NCBI GenBank assembly: GCA_033807695.1
Contig: CM066307.1
Coordinates: 1,364,001-1,428,000, forward strand
DNA: 64,000 nt
Direction: 5' to 3'
Source: Daedaleopsis sinensis
Lineage: Eukaryota > Basidiomycota > Agaricomycetes > Polyporales > Polyporaceae
Shown piece after piece: positions 11,219 through 23,006 of the stretch (positions within the stretch are counted from its first letter, which is position 1; the number at the start of each line of letters is the position of its first letter). Both the position numbers and the translations under genes were made by a program. The notes under the pieces were generated by a model, which was given only the letters and a program-made list of their open reading frames with translations, made no database searches and was not told where the DNA came from.

Positions 11219-11917
11219 CATCGATCGTATCACTGGAAGATGATTTAGGAAGCTGCTCGACTGCATCCCGTCTGCGGAAGTGTCAACGCTCACTCACCAT
11301 AATGAAAGTTAGTGCGGTGATATCATGCGCATCCGAAGGGGCGCAGGTGCGCGATTGCAAGGAGCCGACAGCGGAAGTCAGGAGGGGTCAGGATATTGCG
11401 ATTCGGACTATCTTGCAGGTTACTCCGATTTGGATGGTTATTGTCGATCTCGTTCATAGTGACATCGTATATGCGGAAGAACGTTGAAGTGAGGTCGTAG
11501 CCATAGGATATGTCGAGCAGTTGGAAGTGAGCCTAGTAGTAGTCGAACAAAGGAGGACTCGAAATTTCTATCCACCGTGACGTTGCGTAGAGCCGCGATC
11601 ACATGATCGTGTTTACCGCAACCTGCCGGCGGCTACTACTACTATAGCCTTAAGCGCTAAGCACTTTACCCTCCATCAGCAATCCTTCAGCTTCAGCGTT
11701 CAACTTTACATTCAATTACTAACTCAGTCAACTAGAAGTGGCGGTACGTCGTAGATTATATTAGTTTAAACCAGTATGCTCTAAACCATGAAGTAACAAT
11801 TGTATAGGAAGATGGAAACGGCTAGGCTATACCAATCCCTTGATCATGTCGGCCGCCTACAACACAGTAGTATTCAAGTTAAATCGTTAGCAAGGCACAT
11901 GGGGTGGCATAGCACAT
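11219..11917. other. Intergenic, no gene seen
   Basis: Open frames are short and none could be tied to a family or to a spliced gene. The stretch lies between the promoter of the acidic unknown gene and the 3' end of the GMC remnant. Confidence 0.45.
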
Positions 11918-12450
<533 letters not shown>

Positions 12451-12682
12451 AGACAGTCCGCCTCACGTGATATTTGGAACCGCGACCCCTGACACTATTA
12501 CGCTCTACCTCTTCGGCGCCGTCTGCGGTCGGATGTTATTTGCAGATTTTTATGCATGATGTTGCTACACGCATCCATCAGTAGGCCTAGGGGCCGAGGC
12601 CCAGGGTGTAGCAGTGCCCCCCAAAGAACCGCAAGCGGTCTGTGTGATGTCGCAGCGGAAATAGGTGAATTGCGCATGGCAG

Positions 12683-12822
12683 GCTCCTCAGGTACATATT
12701 TATATTTACCGCTCCTCAGGTACATATGTATTCTTGTTACAGTTCTTAGCTAGCAGTGCTCGGTGAAATGGCTGCTGACGAATGGTTAGGAGTGCGCGGT
12801 AAAATGGCTGCTGGCGAATGGT
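12683..12822. repeat. Two short tandem repeats
   Basis: A 17-nt unit, GCTCCTCAGGTACATAT, occurs at 12683-12699 and 12711-12727. Just after it, a 36-nt unit containing AAATGGCTGCTG occurs twice (12755-12787 and 12791-12822) with a few mismatches. No coding potential was seen around them. Confidence 0.7.
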
Positions 12823-12858
12823 CATGTCTACGGTGTAGCGGACGATGTGGGGTCCTGC

Positions 12859-12880
12859 TATGATATGATATGATATGATA
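12859..12880. repeat. Pentanucleotide microsatellite
   Basis: Four consecutive copies of TGATA preceded by a partial copy. Together with the neighbouring tandem repeats it marks the left edge of the gene island. Confidence 0.75.
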
Positions 12881-13108
12881 TTTCCGCATTAGCATGTCGA
12901 CTTAATGTGTGACGAGCAGATGACGCACGCGAACACGGTCTCCGGTTAACCAGCTCTCGCACAGCCAGACATCAGAAGTGGGACGCGCCACGGCCGTGCT
13001 CAGCAGAGATAGGGAGCTGCGTTTGTGAGGTATTCCGGACGTGCGTTGTTTCCCCGTCCGTGATTAGCTCGGTGTGAGGGGCGGAGGTATGCTGTAGGTA
13101 TTTCATGC

Positions 13109-13774
13109 TTACCTCGGTGTGCTGGGCGATAGGTGTCCTTCCGAAGCTGGAGACTCGGCGTCGTTGCGGTGAAGGGTGCTGTGAAGTTGGCAAGATACGT
13201 TGTCGGGGAGGATGTAGATGCGAGGGTTGTCGATTAGTGGCACGCTCCGGGAGTTCGGTAGGGTGCCTCTTTGTAGCATGCGGAACAGTCGAACGATGAG
13301 GGGGGGCCGAAAGGTGACACCGTCAAGGTAGCGGATGCTGACGTGCGCGAAAGAAACCAGTGCCCCGTGGCCTTCAGAGCTCTTGACGAGAAAGGTGATA
13401 ACCTGTTTCTCGAAACCAAGGATCCCGGATACAACGCCGCTCACGCACGGAGTGGGTGCGCAGTATACGATGTCGGTAAGTGTCACTGTCGACTGGGAAT
13501 TGTCTGGGGGGAACAGTGGGTACAGAGCAACGCGGTCTCCGAGCGCAATTGGCCGTGCGGGCTTCGCAATCACGGTGTAAGATATGATTCGATGTTGCTC
13601 GTTGCCGGTATGCGCTGCCGATCCATAGACTTCGGAAGCCCCCGCCACCAGCAAGGCGGTCACGTCGGCTTTGCGTGGCGAGGTACTTTGTGGGCGGTCC
13701 GCGGTGCCCACTGATATCTCTCCGGGATGGTAGCGGCGCACGTCGCGGGCAGCGCGATTGGCAAGGATGGGCAT
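13109..13774 (-). CDS. Unknown protein, paralogue family 1 member A
   Basis: A single open exon of 221 codons starting at an ATG. By eye it shares a core of about 100 residues with the proteins at 20671-21366 and 52715-53398: a SY/VY start strand, a P-I-x-L-G turn, a Y-x-x-x-x-P-x-x-x-G-x-V stretch (here YCAPTPCVSGVV), an ITFLV strand, then an alternating hydrophobic strand. The alternation of short strands suggests a beta-barrel fold, but no known family is recognised. N- and C-terminal tails are Ser/Thr/Pro-rich and disordered. Membership of a repeated family within one 40 kb island is the main evidence that this is a real gene. Extra exons cannot be excluded. Confidence 0.6.
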   Translation of the reverse strand: MPILANRAARDVRRYHPGEISVGTADRPQSTSPRKADVTALLVAGASEVYGSAAHTGNEQHRIISYTVIAKPARPIALGDRVALYPLFPPDNSQSTVTLTDIVYCAPTPCVSGVVSGILGFEKQVITFLVKSSEGHGALVSFAHVSIRYLDGVTFRPPLIVRLFRMLQRGTLPNSRSVPLIDNPRIYILPDNVSCQLHSTLHRNDAESPASEGHLSPSTPR

Positions 13775-15164
13775 CTACCAGGCGAGCGGTGCAGTGTGGG
13801 ATGTGTGTCGAGAGCGGCAGTGAAAGATGTCCGCTACGGCTTTCGATGTTAGAGGGTATGGTGGAACTACTGCGATGTGAATGTCCACAGAGCGGTGTTT
13901 ATTTAATGAATGCTGGAGTATTGTCCGTGTTTCGTCAACGAAAGCGCCAAAGGTCGGTGGCCGGCAGCGTACCTGAGTTGATGGTGACGGGTCTGCATAT
14001 GGGCATCAGCACGGCGGTACGTGTTTCCTCGCAGTGCTTCCAAGCTAGGGCGTCATGATCGATAGTGGGGTTTGTCATTTCGGTTGTCGAGGGGATGTCA
14101 GTTCGTGTCTCGGGTCGGATATCAGGGACTGGAAGTCGCCTCTCTCTGTAGGGATCCTCAGATGTTCAGTATCGGGTACGCAATCTGTGGTTCGCCAGGG
14201 CCGTTGCCTCGAATGTTCATCGACCGGGAGTGCATTGCAAGACGTGTTGATGTGTTCCTCGCACCTGTTCGGCGTGACTCTGGGAACTTGGAAGTCCCGG
14301 TTCGTGATGCGGTGCGCGCGATCGAGGATCTCTCGAAGGTTTCAATGTCAATGCGGGGGGTTGCGTGCCGGGTTCGGTCATTGTCCTCCGCAGACGCAGA
14401 GCTGCTTGGCCTTGAAGAGAGGTGAGGTGATCAAGTCGATGTCGTGCTCTCGTTGTAGAACATCGAGCTAATCACCTCATCGAGAGCGTATTATTGCTGG
14501 AGGCCGCGAACGATCTGTGTCTGTAAGGGTGCTCCTTTCCGGTCAACTGGAAGGTGGCAGGGTGAAGTGTATAATGGATCGATGTGGCCGTGCGGTAAGC
14601 GATAGCTAGATCGGTATGTCCGATTGGATCTCCGTCCGCACTCTCTCACGATACGGCGACCCGCCACAGGACGGCGAGGAAGGTTATCCATATCGGAGGC
14701 CCGGGGCTGGGGCAGGCCCATGGAGATTCATCGCTGAGTGTTGAGTATATGGTGGTGGTCAGTCTAGGACCCGAGCTCGGAATGAATGAGACGTGTGGAA
14801 GGTACACGAAGTTACGGTATATGTGAGACTTATGTGAGTGGTCCACTCCTCTCCAGATCTGTTTGCTTGTGTGTGTTTCTTCTCGGTTCTCCGAGGGCTC
14901 AGGCTGGGAACGTCGGGGTCATTAGAAGAGGCAGAAGGTGGTCATTCGGGTGCACAATAGGCTACGGCACGAAGGTAAACATCCCTTGTGGTCGAGATGT
15001 ACAGTCAGACTATGATGCGGTACTAGATCGTCGGGTCCTGGTGACAGTGGAAAGTACAACGGGAATGTATGTGGTCACGGAGAGCGAAGCAATATGTTCG
15101 AAACTGGAGGGTGTGGTGACGCGCGGCTCCTGTCAGATGGGGCAATATGCGGGGTACAGGTCGT
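13775..15164. other. Unresolved stretch, possibly coding on the minus strand
   Basis: Minus-strand frames at 14491-14721 and 14646-14846 have the Pro/Ser/Thr/Tyr-rich make-up of the N-terminal parts of neighbouring genes and may be exons, but I could not find a splice chain. A plus-strand frame ending at 14425 (RRDSGNLEVPVRDAVRAIED) is the competing reading. No domain is recognised in either. Confidence 0.3.
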
Positions 15165-16026
15165 CTACTGGTTTTTTGGAAGCTCGGTATAAACTTTGAT
15201 GTACGTGCAGAATCCCTTGATGTGCCGCGCGAGTGTGTCCGCACGCGCGAACTCGGCGAGGCAGTAAGGACATCGCTTTACGAGGTTTCGTAGATGGCAC
15301 TCTGCGATGTGCTTCCCGAGGTTCGTCGGGAACATGGGCTTCGAGCAGCCTCCGCCCCATCGGCATTTGTCTCGCTTGCGATTGTCGATCATGACGATGT
15401 CGTGGTGTTGTCTGAGGTGCCTTCCTATGCCTGATGGAGACGTGTCCTCGACGGGAACTTCGCAGCCGCGGTCCCATTCGCAGTGGATAGCACCATCCGG
15501 GAGTTGTTGCGGTCGAGGGGCGGACGCGCCGAGGTCTGGTACCGGCGTGGGGTAGAAATGATCCGGTTGGCAGGGATTGCACAACGCGTCGCTGTGTCCG
15601 GGAGAGTAAATGCGGTGGGATGTATCCGAAAGAGGAGCGGGGATGTTGCGTGAGTCGTAGGAGGCGATGTTGGGAGAGGAGAAGTGGTGTACCCAGGCAG
15701 TCTGAGGGCGCGGTTGTTGTAACGGAGAGCCGTTGTACGGGAATGGTGCTTGTTGTTCGTCCGTGCGTGTGGGGCGAAGTCCGTCCCTTTGGTGCAGCTC
15801 AGTATGAGAATTGACGTCTCGCGGCCAGGGCGGTCACTCACGGTCCGGTTAAGTGATTGACGGCAGTACGAGTGTATACGGTCTCTGTACTGTACGGCGA
15901 GGACGGTTATGTAGCTCAGAGTAGCAGAGCTATAGAAAGGTTGCATGTGCACTTACGGGACATACATGAAAGTGGAGTACCGAGTTTCAAGTTCTCGTTG
16001 CGGACGGATGTTGGTCCCGGGGTCAT
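15165..16026 (-). CDS. C2H2-type zinc-finger protein, transcription-factor-like
   Basis: The last exon (15786-15165) is secure. It carries a Pro/Tyr/Ser-rich region and then three zinc-finger-like units: CEWDRGCEVPV..H..H, CRWGGGCSKPMF..H..CH, and CPYCLAEFARADTLARH with a final Cys. This C-x4/5-C and C-x2-C arrangement is common in Agaricomycete nuclear proteins and suggests DNA binding. With exons 16026-15957 and 15884-15842 the model gives 244 residues in one frame, starting at an ATG. A second reading uses the other frame of the 5' exon and continues upstream to about 16490 with a further Pro/Tyr-rich N-terminal region, so the true start may lie further right. Both readings share the zinc-finger exon. 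Function is inferred from the fingers only. Confidence 0.7.
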
Positions 16027-17137
16027 GAATCAATCTGCAGTCCAGCAGGGGATTTCTCGGGTGAGTAGTAGTAAAGGGGAGCGTTGTGTGGTACGCACAT
16101 CTGAGCATGTTCATATCTGGAGCGAAGCGTCGTGGTATGTAGTGGGCCGTGAGCATAAATCGAGCGCTAAGAACATGCGGCGTACGCACGCGTTTCTGAA
16201 GGGCATTGGACGGGTGGGGTCGGTGCGGGCAGTGGCTACGAGTTCCTGATGCTTGGTGGGAGCAGCCGACATCGTGTTGTAGACTGGCGAGTCAGATTTG
16301 AAGATACTTGGTGTGTAGTCAGATTCTTGCGGTGCCGTATGATGAGTATACGATGTGTGGACGGTTTCGTTGGTCTCTTGGCGAGGGTAGTCGTACGCGC
16401 GAAAGAGCAGAGGTGAGGGGAAGTGGCAAGCAGGATAGTGGTCTGGTTCGGGATGGTGCGGGGGATCTACCTGTATAACTGCGTTGGCGCCGTGATCCTA
16501 GTACCCGGTGTCTCGGCGGTGTGAATGACAGGAGGGAATGAGGAGCGTGTCGGGTCGACGGGAGGCATGGAAGTGGATCTCGGAGTTGAGCGTGTGCAGA
16601 GATGCAGCTCGGCTTGCCGCTGGTTCCGTTCAACGTCGGCAATGAACAGGGACCAGGAAGAGGTCGGGGTCTGGAGTGCACGGCTTCGATCGGAGTCTGG
16701 TTGATTCTGTGCCGGCATGAACTTTCTGTCCTTGTTGGGAGATCTGCACGGGGTGAGATCTTATCGTCGCGTCATTTCACCGTTCTTCGACTTACGGTTT
16801 GAGGTGTCTGACAGCCCGAGTAATGTGTTGTTCCGTTGCGTAGCGCGCGAAAGTTGCGGCGATGGTGCGGAAGGTGGTGCGACAGCGAGGTGAAGGTGGG
16901 CTCCAGTAGATGAGGGAATCGGGGAGATGTGAGAACGGCCAGCGGTACAGGTGGTGGTGGATTGTTGCGCAATGGTACTATGTGTTAAGAAGGCATGTGG
17001 AGTGTCCGAGTCGTAATGGCTGCCTGCTCTCGTTCTGCCAGGCACATAGAAACGAGTGAGGGTAGTGATTCGCGGTTCGGAAGGGTCTTTTGGATAACTT
17101 CAAAGTATTTTCTTGATTGCGTCGATCTGAGAGATGG
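16027..17137 (-). other. Probable upstream exons of the zinc-finger gene
   Basis: On the minus strand an open stretch from about 16489 to 16172 starts after a TACTAG acceptor and reads DHGANAVIQVDPPHHPEPDHY, then PRQETNETVHTSYTHH. It ends at a GTGCGT donor and can be spliced in frame to the alternative 5' exon of the zinc-finger gene. Further right, frames at 16467-16718 and 16761-17045 have the same Pro/Ser/Thr-rich style. No initiation codon could be fixed, so the exact gene structure stays open. Confidence 0.4.
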
Positions 17138-18049
17138 TTAGATGCTGGGGGGTCTCAGACGATGCGGTAGAAGACATGCCGCGCGGTTGAGTTCTGTGAG
17201 GTGGAGACGGAGCTCAGTCTCGTCGAAGTACAGTCCTGATAGAGTGCTCTTTACCGAAGTTAGCCGTTGCCGCGAGAGTATCAGCGTGCCGTTACCTTTG
17301 CGAGTTTGCCCTCCAGGCCATGGAATTCCTCCAGGGACTGCTCCGAGACCACTGGATGTCCGAGGGTTTTTAGCTGGTGGTGTAGATTATCGATATGTGC
17401 TTCCAGAGTTGCGGTATAGATTGCGCGACGGGTGGGCGTGGAAAGGTCCTGGCTAGTAAATGCGCTCGTTAAGAGTGTGATAGTGCATGGTCCACGAGAC
17501 ATCGCGATGCACGCCGCACACTCACATCTCGCGGCTCGAGAAAATTGCCTTCTCCATGGGCATGTGCCATATTTCTCGCCGTCGTCGAGAGGCTTGTCGG
17601 TCCTTGTGTTGTCGGATGCGTCGGTAGGGGTCGCTGAACGAGTGGTCAGGATTGCCAGCAAAGGAAGCGTCCGATAAGCGCAACTCCCGACGGTCTTGAG
17701 ACGGGTGAGCTGTATGGCCGGATGGGGTGTCGATCATGCGCGGTGCATCGAGCGATGGCGTCGTTTCCGCGAGTGGAGCATGGTATGGTCGATGTGCAGG
17801 CGGCTCGCCGTTGTTGTCGGTAGTGTAGAGCGGCGGGCAGTAGTAGTGGGAGTATGTCAGACGGAGGTGGCTCGGTGGGCTGGTCGACGGCTGTAGTTGG
17901 TCGACGTCGTAGGCGGGTAGTGGAGCACAGCCGTGCTGCTTGTCGGGCGCATAAGATACGGCGGGGGATGTGAGTGATTGCTGATTTTCGATGAGAGTTG
18001 TGTCTATGCAGCGGGATGCGGGGCAGTCGGTGTGTGCGTGATAAGACAT
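17138..18049 (-). CDS. Basic/coiled-coil unknown protein, paralogue family 2 member A (3 exons)
   Basis: Exons 18049-17526, 17452-17296 and 17248-17138 give 263 residues. The N-terminal half is Pro/Tyr/Ser/His-rich. A very basic stretch, RRIRQHKDRQASRRRREIW, precedes a helical segment TRRAIYTATLEAHIDNLHHQL and the motif LEEFHGLEGKLAKST. The arrangement resembles a basic region followed by a coiled coil, so a DNA-binding role is possible. The second exon (157 nt) has the same length, phase and motif order as the middle exon of the gene at 19088-20081, which is clearly a paralogue. Introns are 73 and 47 nt with good branch sites. Confidence 0.68.
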
Positions 18050-19087
18050 TACTGGTATGTCGAGCTGTTTCGTCGAGTTGTGTGGGGGGGTCTCGTCGCT
18101 GCGAAGATCATTCAGAGGGTCGGAGACGGAGCGGTATTCGTCTGGGCGTCATGGACGTGGGTTTTTCGGTGTCGGCCGCGGTGTAGCCCTGCTTTCTCTG
18201 GGTTCCGGGGTACGTCCCCGTAAGGGGTGTAGCAACGCGGCGGCGGACTTGCCGAGTTGGAGCTGCCGGTTCCGAACAATCAGTAGGAGTCCGGTGGGAA
18301 AGTAAGGCCGTAAAAATAAAGCTGTTCTGACTTGTTCTGCGGTAGGTCTCCAGGTGTCTGCTTGCGGGCATGCTTGCGAGGGGGATGACGGTCGTTCTTG
18401 CATGGCGACGCATCGAACGGGCTGTAACTAAAATCGAAGATGGGCAGAGCCTACGTCCCGAATGACCGTAAATTACTTGGTGTCCGGGCGCGAGCGAAGT
18501 GGCTAACGAAACGTCCGCCCGTCTACGGTGGAGATCGGACATCGGAGTGTGGTTAGTTCGTTCTGTTTGGCTCACTCGCAGAGGGTGGTTGCGCATGCGA
18601 ACCATTTCAAACACAACTTGCTGGAACGGTGGGAGTGGGCGTACAGCACTTCGGAGATTCAGTCATCAGAGAGCTAGACATGTTCAGAAGCCGAGGGCGC
18701 GTTCTTCAATGCCACTGGTGGTGGAACGACCGTATGCTCCGGTGGCGCTGGACGTTCGTGGGAATAAAGCGCCGGTTATGGTTGTGGCGCGGTATACTGC
18801 AGCGGCAACCGGGAGCTGTTGCAACCGCACTTCAAAGTCACACTCGCGCCTTTTGTTGCCTACTGATGTACAAGGATGCTTTCTCTTCCTGGTTCGCAAC
18901 TCTTGCCACGCTCACTGGGGTCAGACACGCTTGGGCATAGTACGGAAAGCATCGGTGTTGTCGGAGATATCGAACGTACCCAGCAGGTGCGTGGTCTATT
19001 GCGGCGCGGGAGTGCACTGTCTGATATGCATCCCAGGAGGTGTCTCTCAACCATGACGCTGAATGGGACTGGCTCGGGCAAGCCTTG
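18050..19087. other. About 1 kb between two divergent paralogues
   Basis: This separates the 5' ends of the two coiled-coil paralogues. An in-frame stretch just before 19088 (VSLNHDAEWDWLGQ) follows a CCCAG acceptor at 19036 and may be the true 5' part of the right-hand gene's first exon. A minus-strand frame at 18108-18614 has no recognisable features. The rest probably holds promoters. Confidence 0.4.
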
Positions 19088-20081
19088 ATGTATCCGTGCG
19101 CAGAGAACGAAGTTGCTTTGTTCTCTCTGTGTGGCACGGCCGGACAACCAGCGATCGACTGTCCCTATCTCGCGGAATCCCTCGGTAGTGCGGAGGCAGC
19201 GGGTGGCGCTCTCTATGGCGCTGCGAACCAGGAGGGGTCTCAATACGATTCTCGACAATTGATCTCTGGGGTCTCTGAGTCCACTATGTGCCAGCGAGAT
19301 CACGGTCTTGTCTCCCTGTGCTCAAGTGGACCCACAGCAATCGTGACATCGGCAGGTGGTTATGTCCCGCCACGGTCAGTGGTGTCGCATAGCCTACCTC
19401 CCCGTGTTGCAAGCACGCCACCGCTGGACGGTACCGGGTGTACTGTTGCACACGGTTCGGATTCGGGAACGTTGGAAGAAAGCCCCGTACAAGGCGACGA
19501 CGTGGATTGCAGACCTCGGAGGGCCCGGAAAAGGCTGTTCGCCTCGTTCGCGGACCATGTGGGGTTTTCAACAACTGACCCGTGAGTGATGTCATTGCAT
19601 TGCGGTGCGTCTGGGGCGGTAAATGTGCTCCACAGGGATACGCTGTCGTTACACATCAAGAGGAAGAAATACCTGGAATGTCTTGAGCAGTATGTTGTGT
19701 GGCTGGATGACAGGATTCGCTCGCTTGGTTTCGAGCCCGAAATGATGCAAAGGAGGCCGGACTATGCAGGTTTGTCGAATACGTCCCGTAGGGTGGGTGC
19801 TGAACGCGTGACACGGTTCGCGAGTGTACAGATTCTGACTCGACTGACAGACTATGATCATCCACTGGCGGGAAAGGTTGCGGACCCTCAACGATGAAAA
19901 GACAGCTGCTGAGAGAGAAGTACGTGTGTATGCGCATGCATTGCGTCAAGATTCAACTGTTAAACGACGCAGTTCGCTATGTTGCGCCAACAGTTGGCGG
20001 TCCGCGTCCCCGTCGAAGGAGCACTGCCTCATGTTCTGGCTCCGTGGGGCTAGCGAGGTGCGTCCTGAAGTGGGATTGTGA
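19088..20081 (+). CDS. Coiled-coil unknown protein, paralogue family 2 member B (3 exons)
   Basis: Exons 19088-19581, 19636-19792 and 19851-20081 give 293 residues. The N-terminal part is Ser/Gly/Pro-rich with a basic block RRARKRLF. The 157-nt middle exon encodes LHIKRKKYLECLEQYVVWL then DDRIRSLGFEPE, which corresponds position by position to the helix of the gene at 17138-18049. The last exon continues a helix, WRERLRTLNDEKTAAEREV, and a Cys/Ser-rich tail. The first exon may begin further left, because the frame is open to an acceptor at 19036. Function unknown; the helix suggests dimerisation. Confidence 0.65.
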
Positions 20082-20670
20082 CCTGCGACGGCATCCTACT
20101 GACGTCGGCGGTGATAGGAGCTTAGCGAACGGTCTATCTTTGAAAAAGGGATGGTCGTGCCCGCGTCGTTCCAAGGGTTCGGCGGTTCTGGGCTGTAGAT
20201 AGGCCTGCTCACATTAGCGAGTGGATCCGGAAGAGTGCTCGAGTGGAGAACGTCCCCGTCGTATACGCACACCATTCATTTGACTCGGTAATTGAGTATG
20301 GTCCTCCGCACTGTCGTGATCGCATTGACGTAGTCGTGTGATGTGCATGAGATATGTCGCGCTCCTCGCTGGTCAAATCCGAGTAGTGCATTGCTCGGTA
20401 GCGAGATCTGTCTGATTTACAGTACATGTAGAAGGTGAGCGACAGCGGATAAAGAAGCGATGCCATGTAAGTCTAATAAGAGTGTGATGTACTGCAGTGT
20501 AGAAGAGTATGGGGTACGAGAAGACGAGGTAAGTATGTGCTCTGCTGTGTGACGTCGACGGTGTATTTTACCGTCGTGATGTGTGAGCGTCCCACTCGAC
20601 AGCGATAGGTGAAAGAATAAAGTACCGCGGTTGGACGGGAGGTTCGAATATTCGTGGACTTCTTCGGTGG

Positions 20671-21366
20671 TCAGTTTTCTGTTGAACACTTGTCGTGTTG
20701 GCTGTGCTCGGTTGATGCTTCCTCGGCACTGTTGGCGATGTGCGTCTCCTGTTGGATTCGGAGGTTATGGGTGGGATGCGGGAGCATCAATGCAGTCAGA
20801 CTTACGTGGGTCACTGTGCATGCTGTTGCTCTGTTCGGTGCAGTCGTCTCATGGCTGACCAACACGCAATGGTCGATGAGAAGGAGGCGGCAGTTCGCAG
20901 GGAGTCTGTGTATCCGGATTATCCGAGAGAGCCGGAGGGAGAGTCTTGGGGTGATGGTCTTGCCGGGCAAGTACGGCAGGGTCAAGTGGATTTCAGTGCA
21001 TGTCGGCGACGTTTCAGGTCGGATTAAGACGGTTATGTTGTACTTGTCCATTCGGTGCACGCGTGCGACATGCCCTTGCATTGTGGGCAAGCCCGTGTAG
21101 TACATCTGGCTGAATGATCTGTGATGAGTGGCGGGGGAGCCGCAATGGTCCGCGGACGATGTGACATGGATGAGGCGGAGGAATCCGCCGAGTTGTATAG
21201 GCCGCCGCGGAGTCACGGCGAGTGCATAGGATATAAACGGGCCCGGTGCTGGATCTGCCGACATCTCGAAAGGGGTGAATGCACGAACATAGACTTCCTC
21301 GACGTGTTGTTGACTGCGGGCGCGCTGCGTGGTGGACGGTGAAGGTCGGGATGTAAGGGAGGTCAT
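20671..21366 (-). CDS. Unknown protein, paralogue family 1 member B
   Basis: A single exon of 231 codons from an ATG. It shares with the proteins at 13109-13774 and 52715-53398 the order ISYALAVTPRRPIQLGG, MYYTGLPTMQGHVARV, NITVLI, IHLTLPYLP, LSRIIRIHRLP, then LLLID. The repeated short hydrophobic strands suggest a compact beta fold in the first 150 residues; the C-terminal tail is His/Thr/Gln/Glu-rich. A perfect 12-bp palindrome (ATTCGCGCGAAT, 21375-21386) lies nine bases upstream of the start codon. No known family is recognised. Confidence 0.62.
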   Translation of the reverse strand: MTSLTSRPSPSTTQRARSQQHVEEVYVRAFTPFEMSADPAPGPFISYALAVTPRRPIQLGGFLRLIHVTSSADHCGSPATHHRSFSQMYYTGLPTMQGHVARVHRMDKYNITVLIRPETSPTCTEIHLTLPYLPGKTITPRLSLRLSRIIRIHRLPANCRLLLIDHCVLVSHETTAPNRATACTVTHVSLTALMLPHPTHNLRIQQETHIANSAEEASTEHSQHDKCSTEN

Positions 21367-21460
21367 GAAAGTCTATTCGCGCGAATATATTCGCCGAGGA
21401 TAAGGTGTAGCGAAGGCGACGGACGGTGCGGCTAGGCGCCGTTCGAGTTCCGGAGTTCTA

Positions 21461-22147
21461 CTAGGGTGTTTTATTCGCGGGGGAGGGTTGCGGCAGCAGG
21501 TTGCGTTGCACGTGGGGTGAGAGATAGGGTCGTTTGGTGATGGTGGTCATGCCATGGACGCGGTTCTGGGTCGGTCTCGGTCCGCCAGTGTTCCGGGCAG
21601 AGTGGCCGTATTGTGTGCTTCCATCCGACACGTCGGGGCATGTTCCGCGAAGGCCAGAAGGACGAAGCAGGGATGTCCAGCTGAGTTTAAACCTACTTCT
21701 GTACATGGTTGTTTCTGAGACGGAAGAGGGGAACGTTCGAGGCAGGATGGGTGGAATCCAGGAACGCGAACACGAAGTGTGGGTGGGGTTCGCGTACTTG
21801 CTAGATAGAATGACATCGAGAAGAGTCTTCAATGAATGGCACGCGCACTCGCATCTGAAGCGTGGAAGTCACTGTGGTTAGTTAAATGTGCACGCCACAT
21901 CCCCATCCAAAGTGCTTCCGGGCGAGTTGTAACTGAGAATGGAAGGGTGTCGTTCAAGACATGCGTACTTGCTGTGGTAGCCCGGCTCGCATGCGTGTTG
22001 TTGCTTCCACCGTTGCGTTTGAATGATCGTCGGCGCTGATCTAGGCAAGTGTCGTATGAGTAGACGGTTCTTGCCTAGAACGCAGTGGTCGGCGCTGGCT
22101 GTGTGTTCAGGAACTGGTGCTGTGGTTGTGTGGTTTGACGTTGACAT
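21461..22147 (-). other. Possible small minus-strand gene, unresolved
   Basis: Two minus-strand frames (22147-21878 from an ATG, and 21832-21461) have the Thr/Pro/His/Ser-rich composition of the transcription-factor-like genes nearby. No splice chain, domain or paralogue could be established, so this is recorded as a candidate only. Confidence 0.25.
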
Positions 22148-23006
22148 TGACGAGGTGGCGACCCCTCGACTGCCCGTTTACGATCTCGTTTGAATGTTCA
22201 GGAGGCGGTGCGCGTGCGGACACCCAGTGAACCGCTAAGAAGGCAACGCACCGGTGGTTCCTCCTCTAATCCTGTGTTCCGGAAAGGGCGTCGTATTGGG
22301 ATTAGTGTGGGATGTGCCCGGATAGGTGGATATATGCTGTTATTATTTACCAGAGGTCCTTGTTATTTCACGGGAGTTTCGGTTAATCGGTTTCTCTGTG
22401 AGTTAGTGGATGCCGTCTGTTTGTCGCGGCCCGCTAGGGACGCGCTCGGGGTACCGACTCCTGGCACGCATATGGACAAGGTGAAGCCTGAGTGCGGTGA
22501 CCTCCGAGAAGAGCTTTGGAAGCGGGAGATGCATTTCGGCGTAGTAGTTCGGTTCTGCGTTGGGAGGGACTCATCGTACTCGCCTTCAATTCTGCGGAGA
22601 TTACCACAGCGGTGGGGTTCTGAATGCCGGTGGTCACTTAAAATGGTAGTTTTCGTCGGTTTTAGCTGTGACGTAAGTAACAAATAATTGTAAACACTGC
22701 TATCGGGGCGGTGCAGCGACGCCTAGCGATTCGGTACAGCCCCGGGTTCGCCAGCTACGATGGGTTGCGGTGAGTGTGCGGTACTGTCATCGTTGCACCA
22801 GGTGTTATTGACATAGTGGCACTCGTTTTGGCGGTCAGCAGTTGAACATCGCGAAGTAAGTTGATCGTCGTTCGGTAAACCAGTTCCGTTAATAAATTTT
22901 AATTGCTGTTGGCATCAGGACACAGGACACTGGCACTTTCTAACTGCGCGGGATCGGTACATTGTCGAATCTGGACTCCCGTAGGCAACCATCTATGCGG
23001 ATATGC

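Noticed and set aside
13675..14471. Overlapping plus-strand Cys/Arg/Ser-rich frames
   Set aside because: Their composition matches the complement of Pro/Thr-rich minus-strand coding DNA, as in neighbouring proven genes; kept only as an unresolved region.
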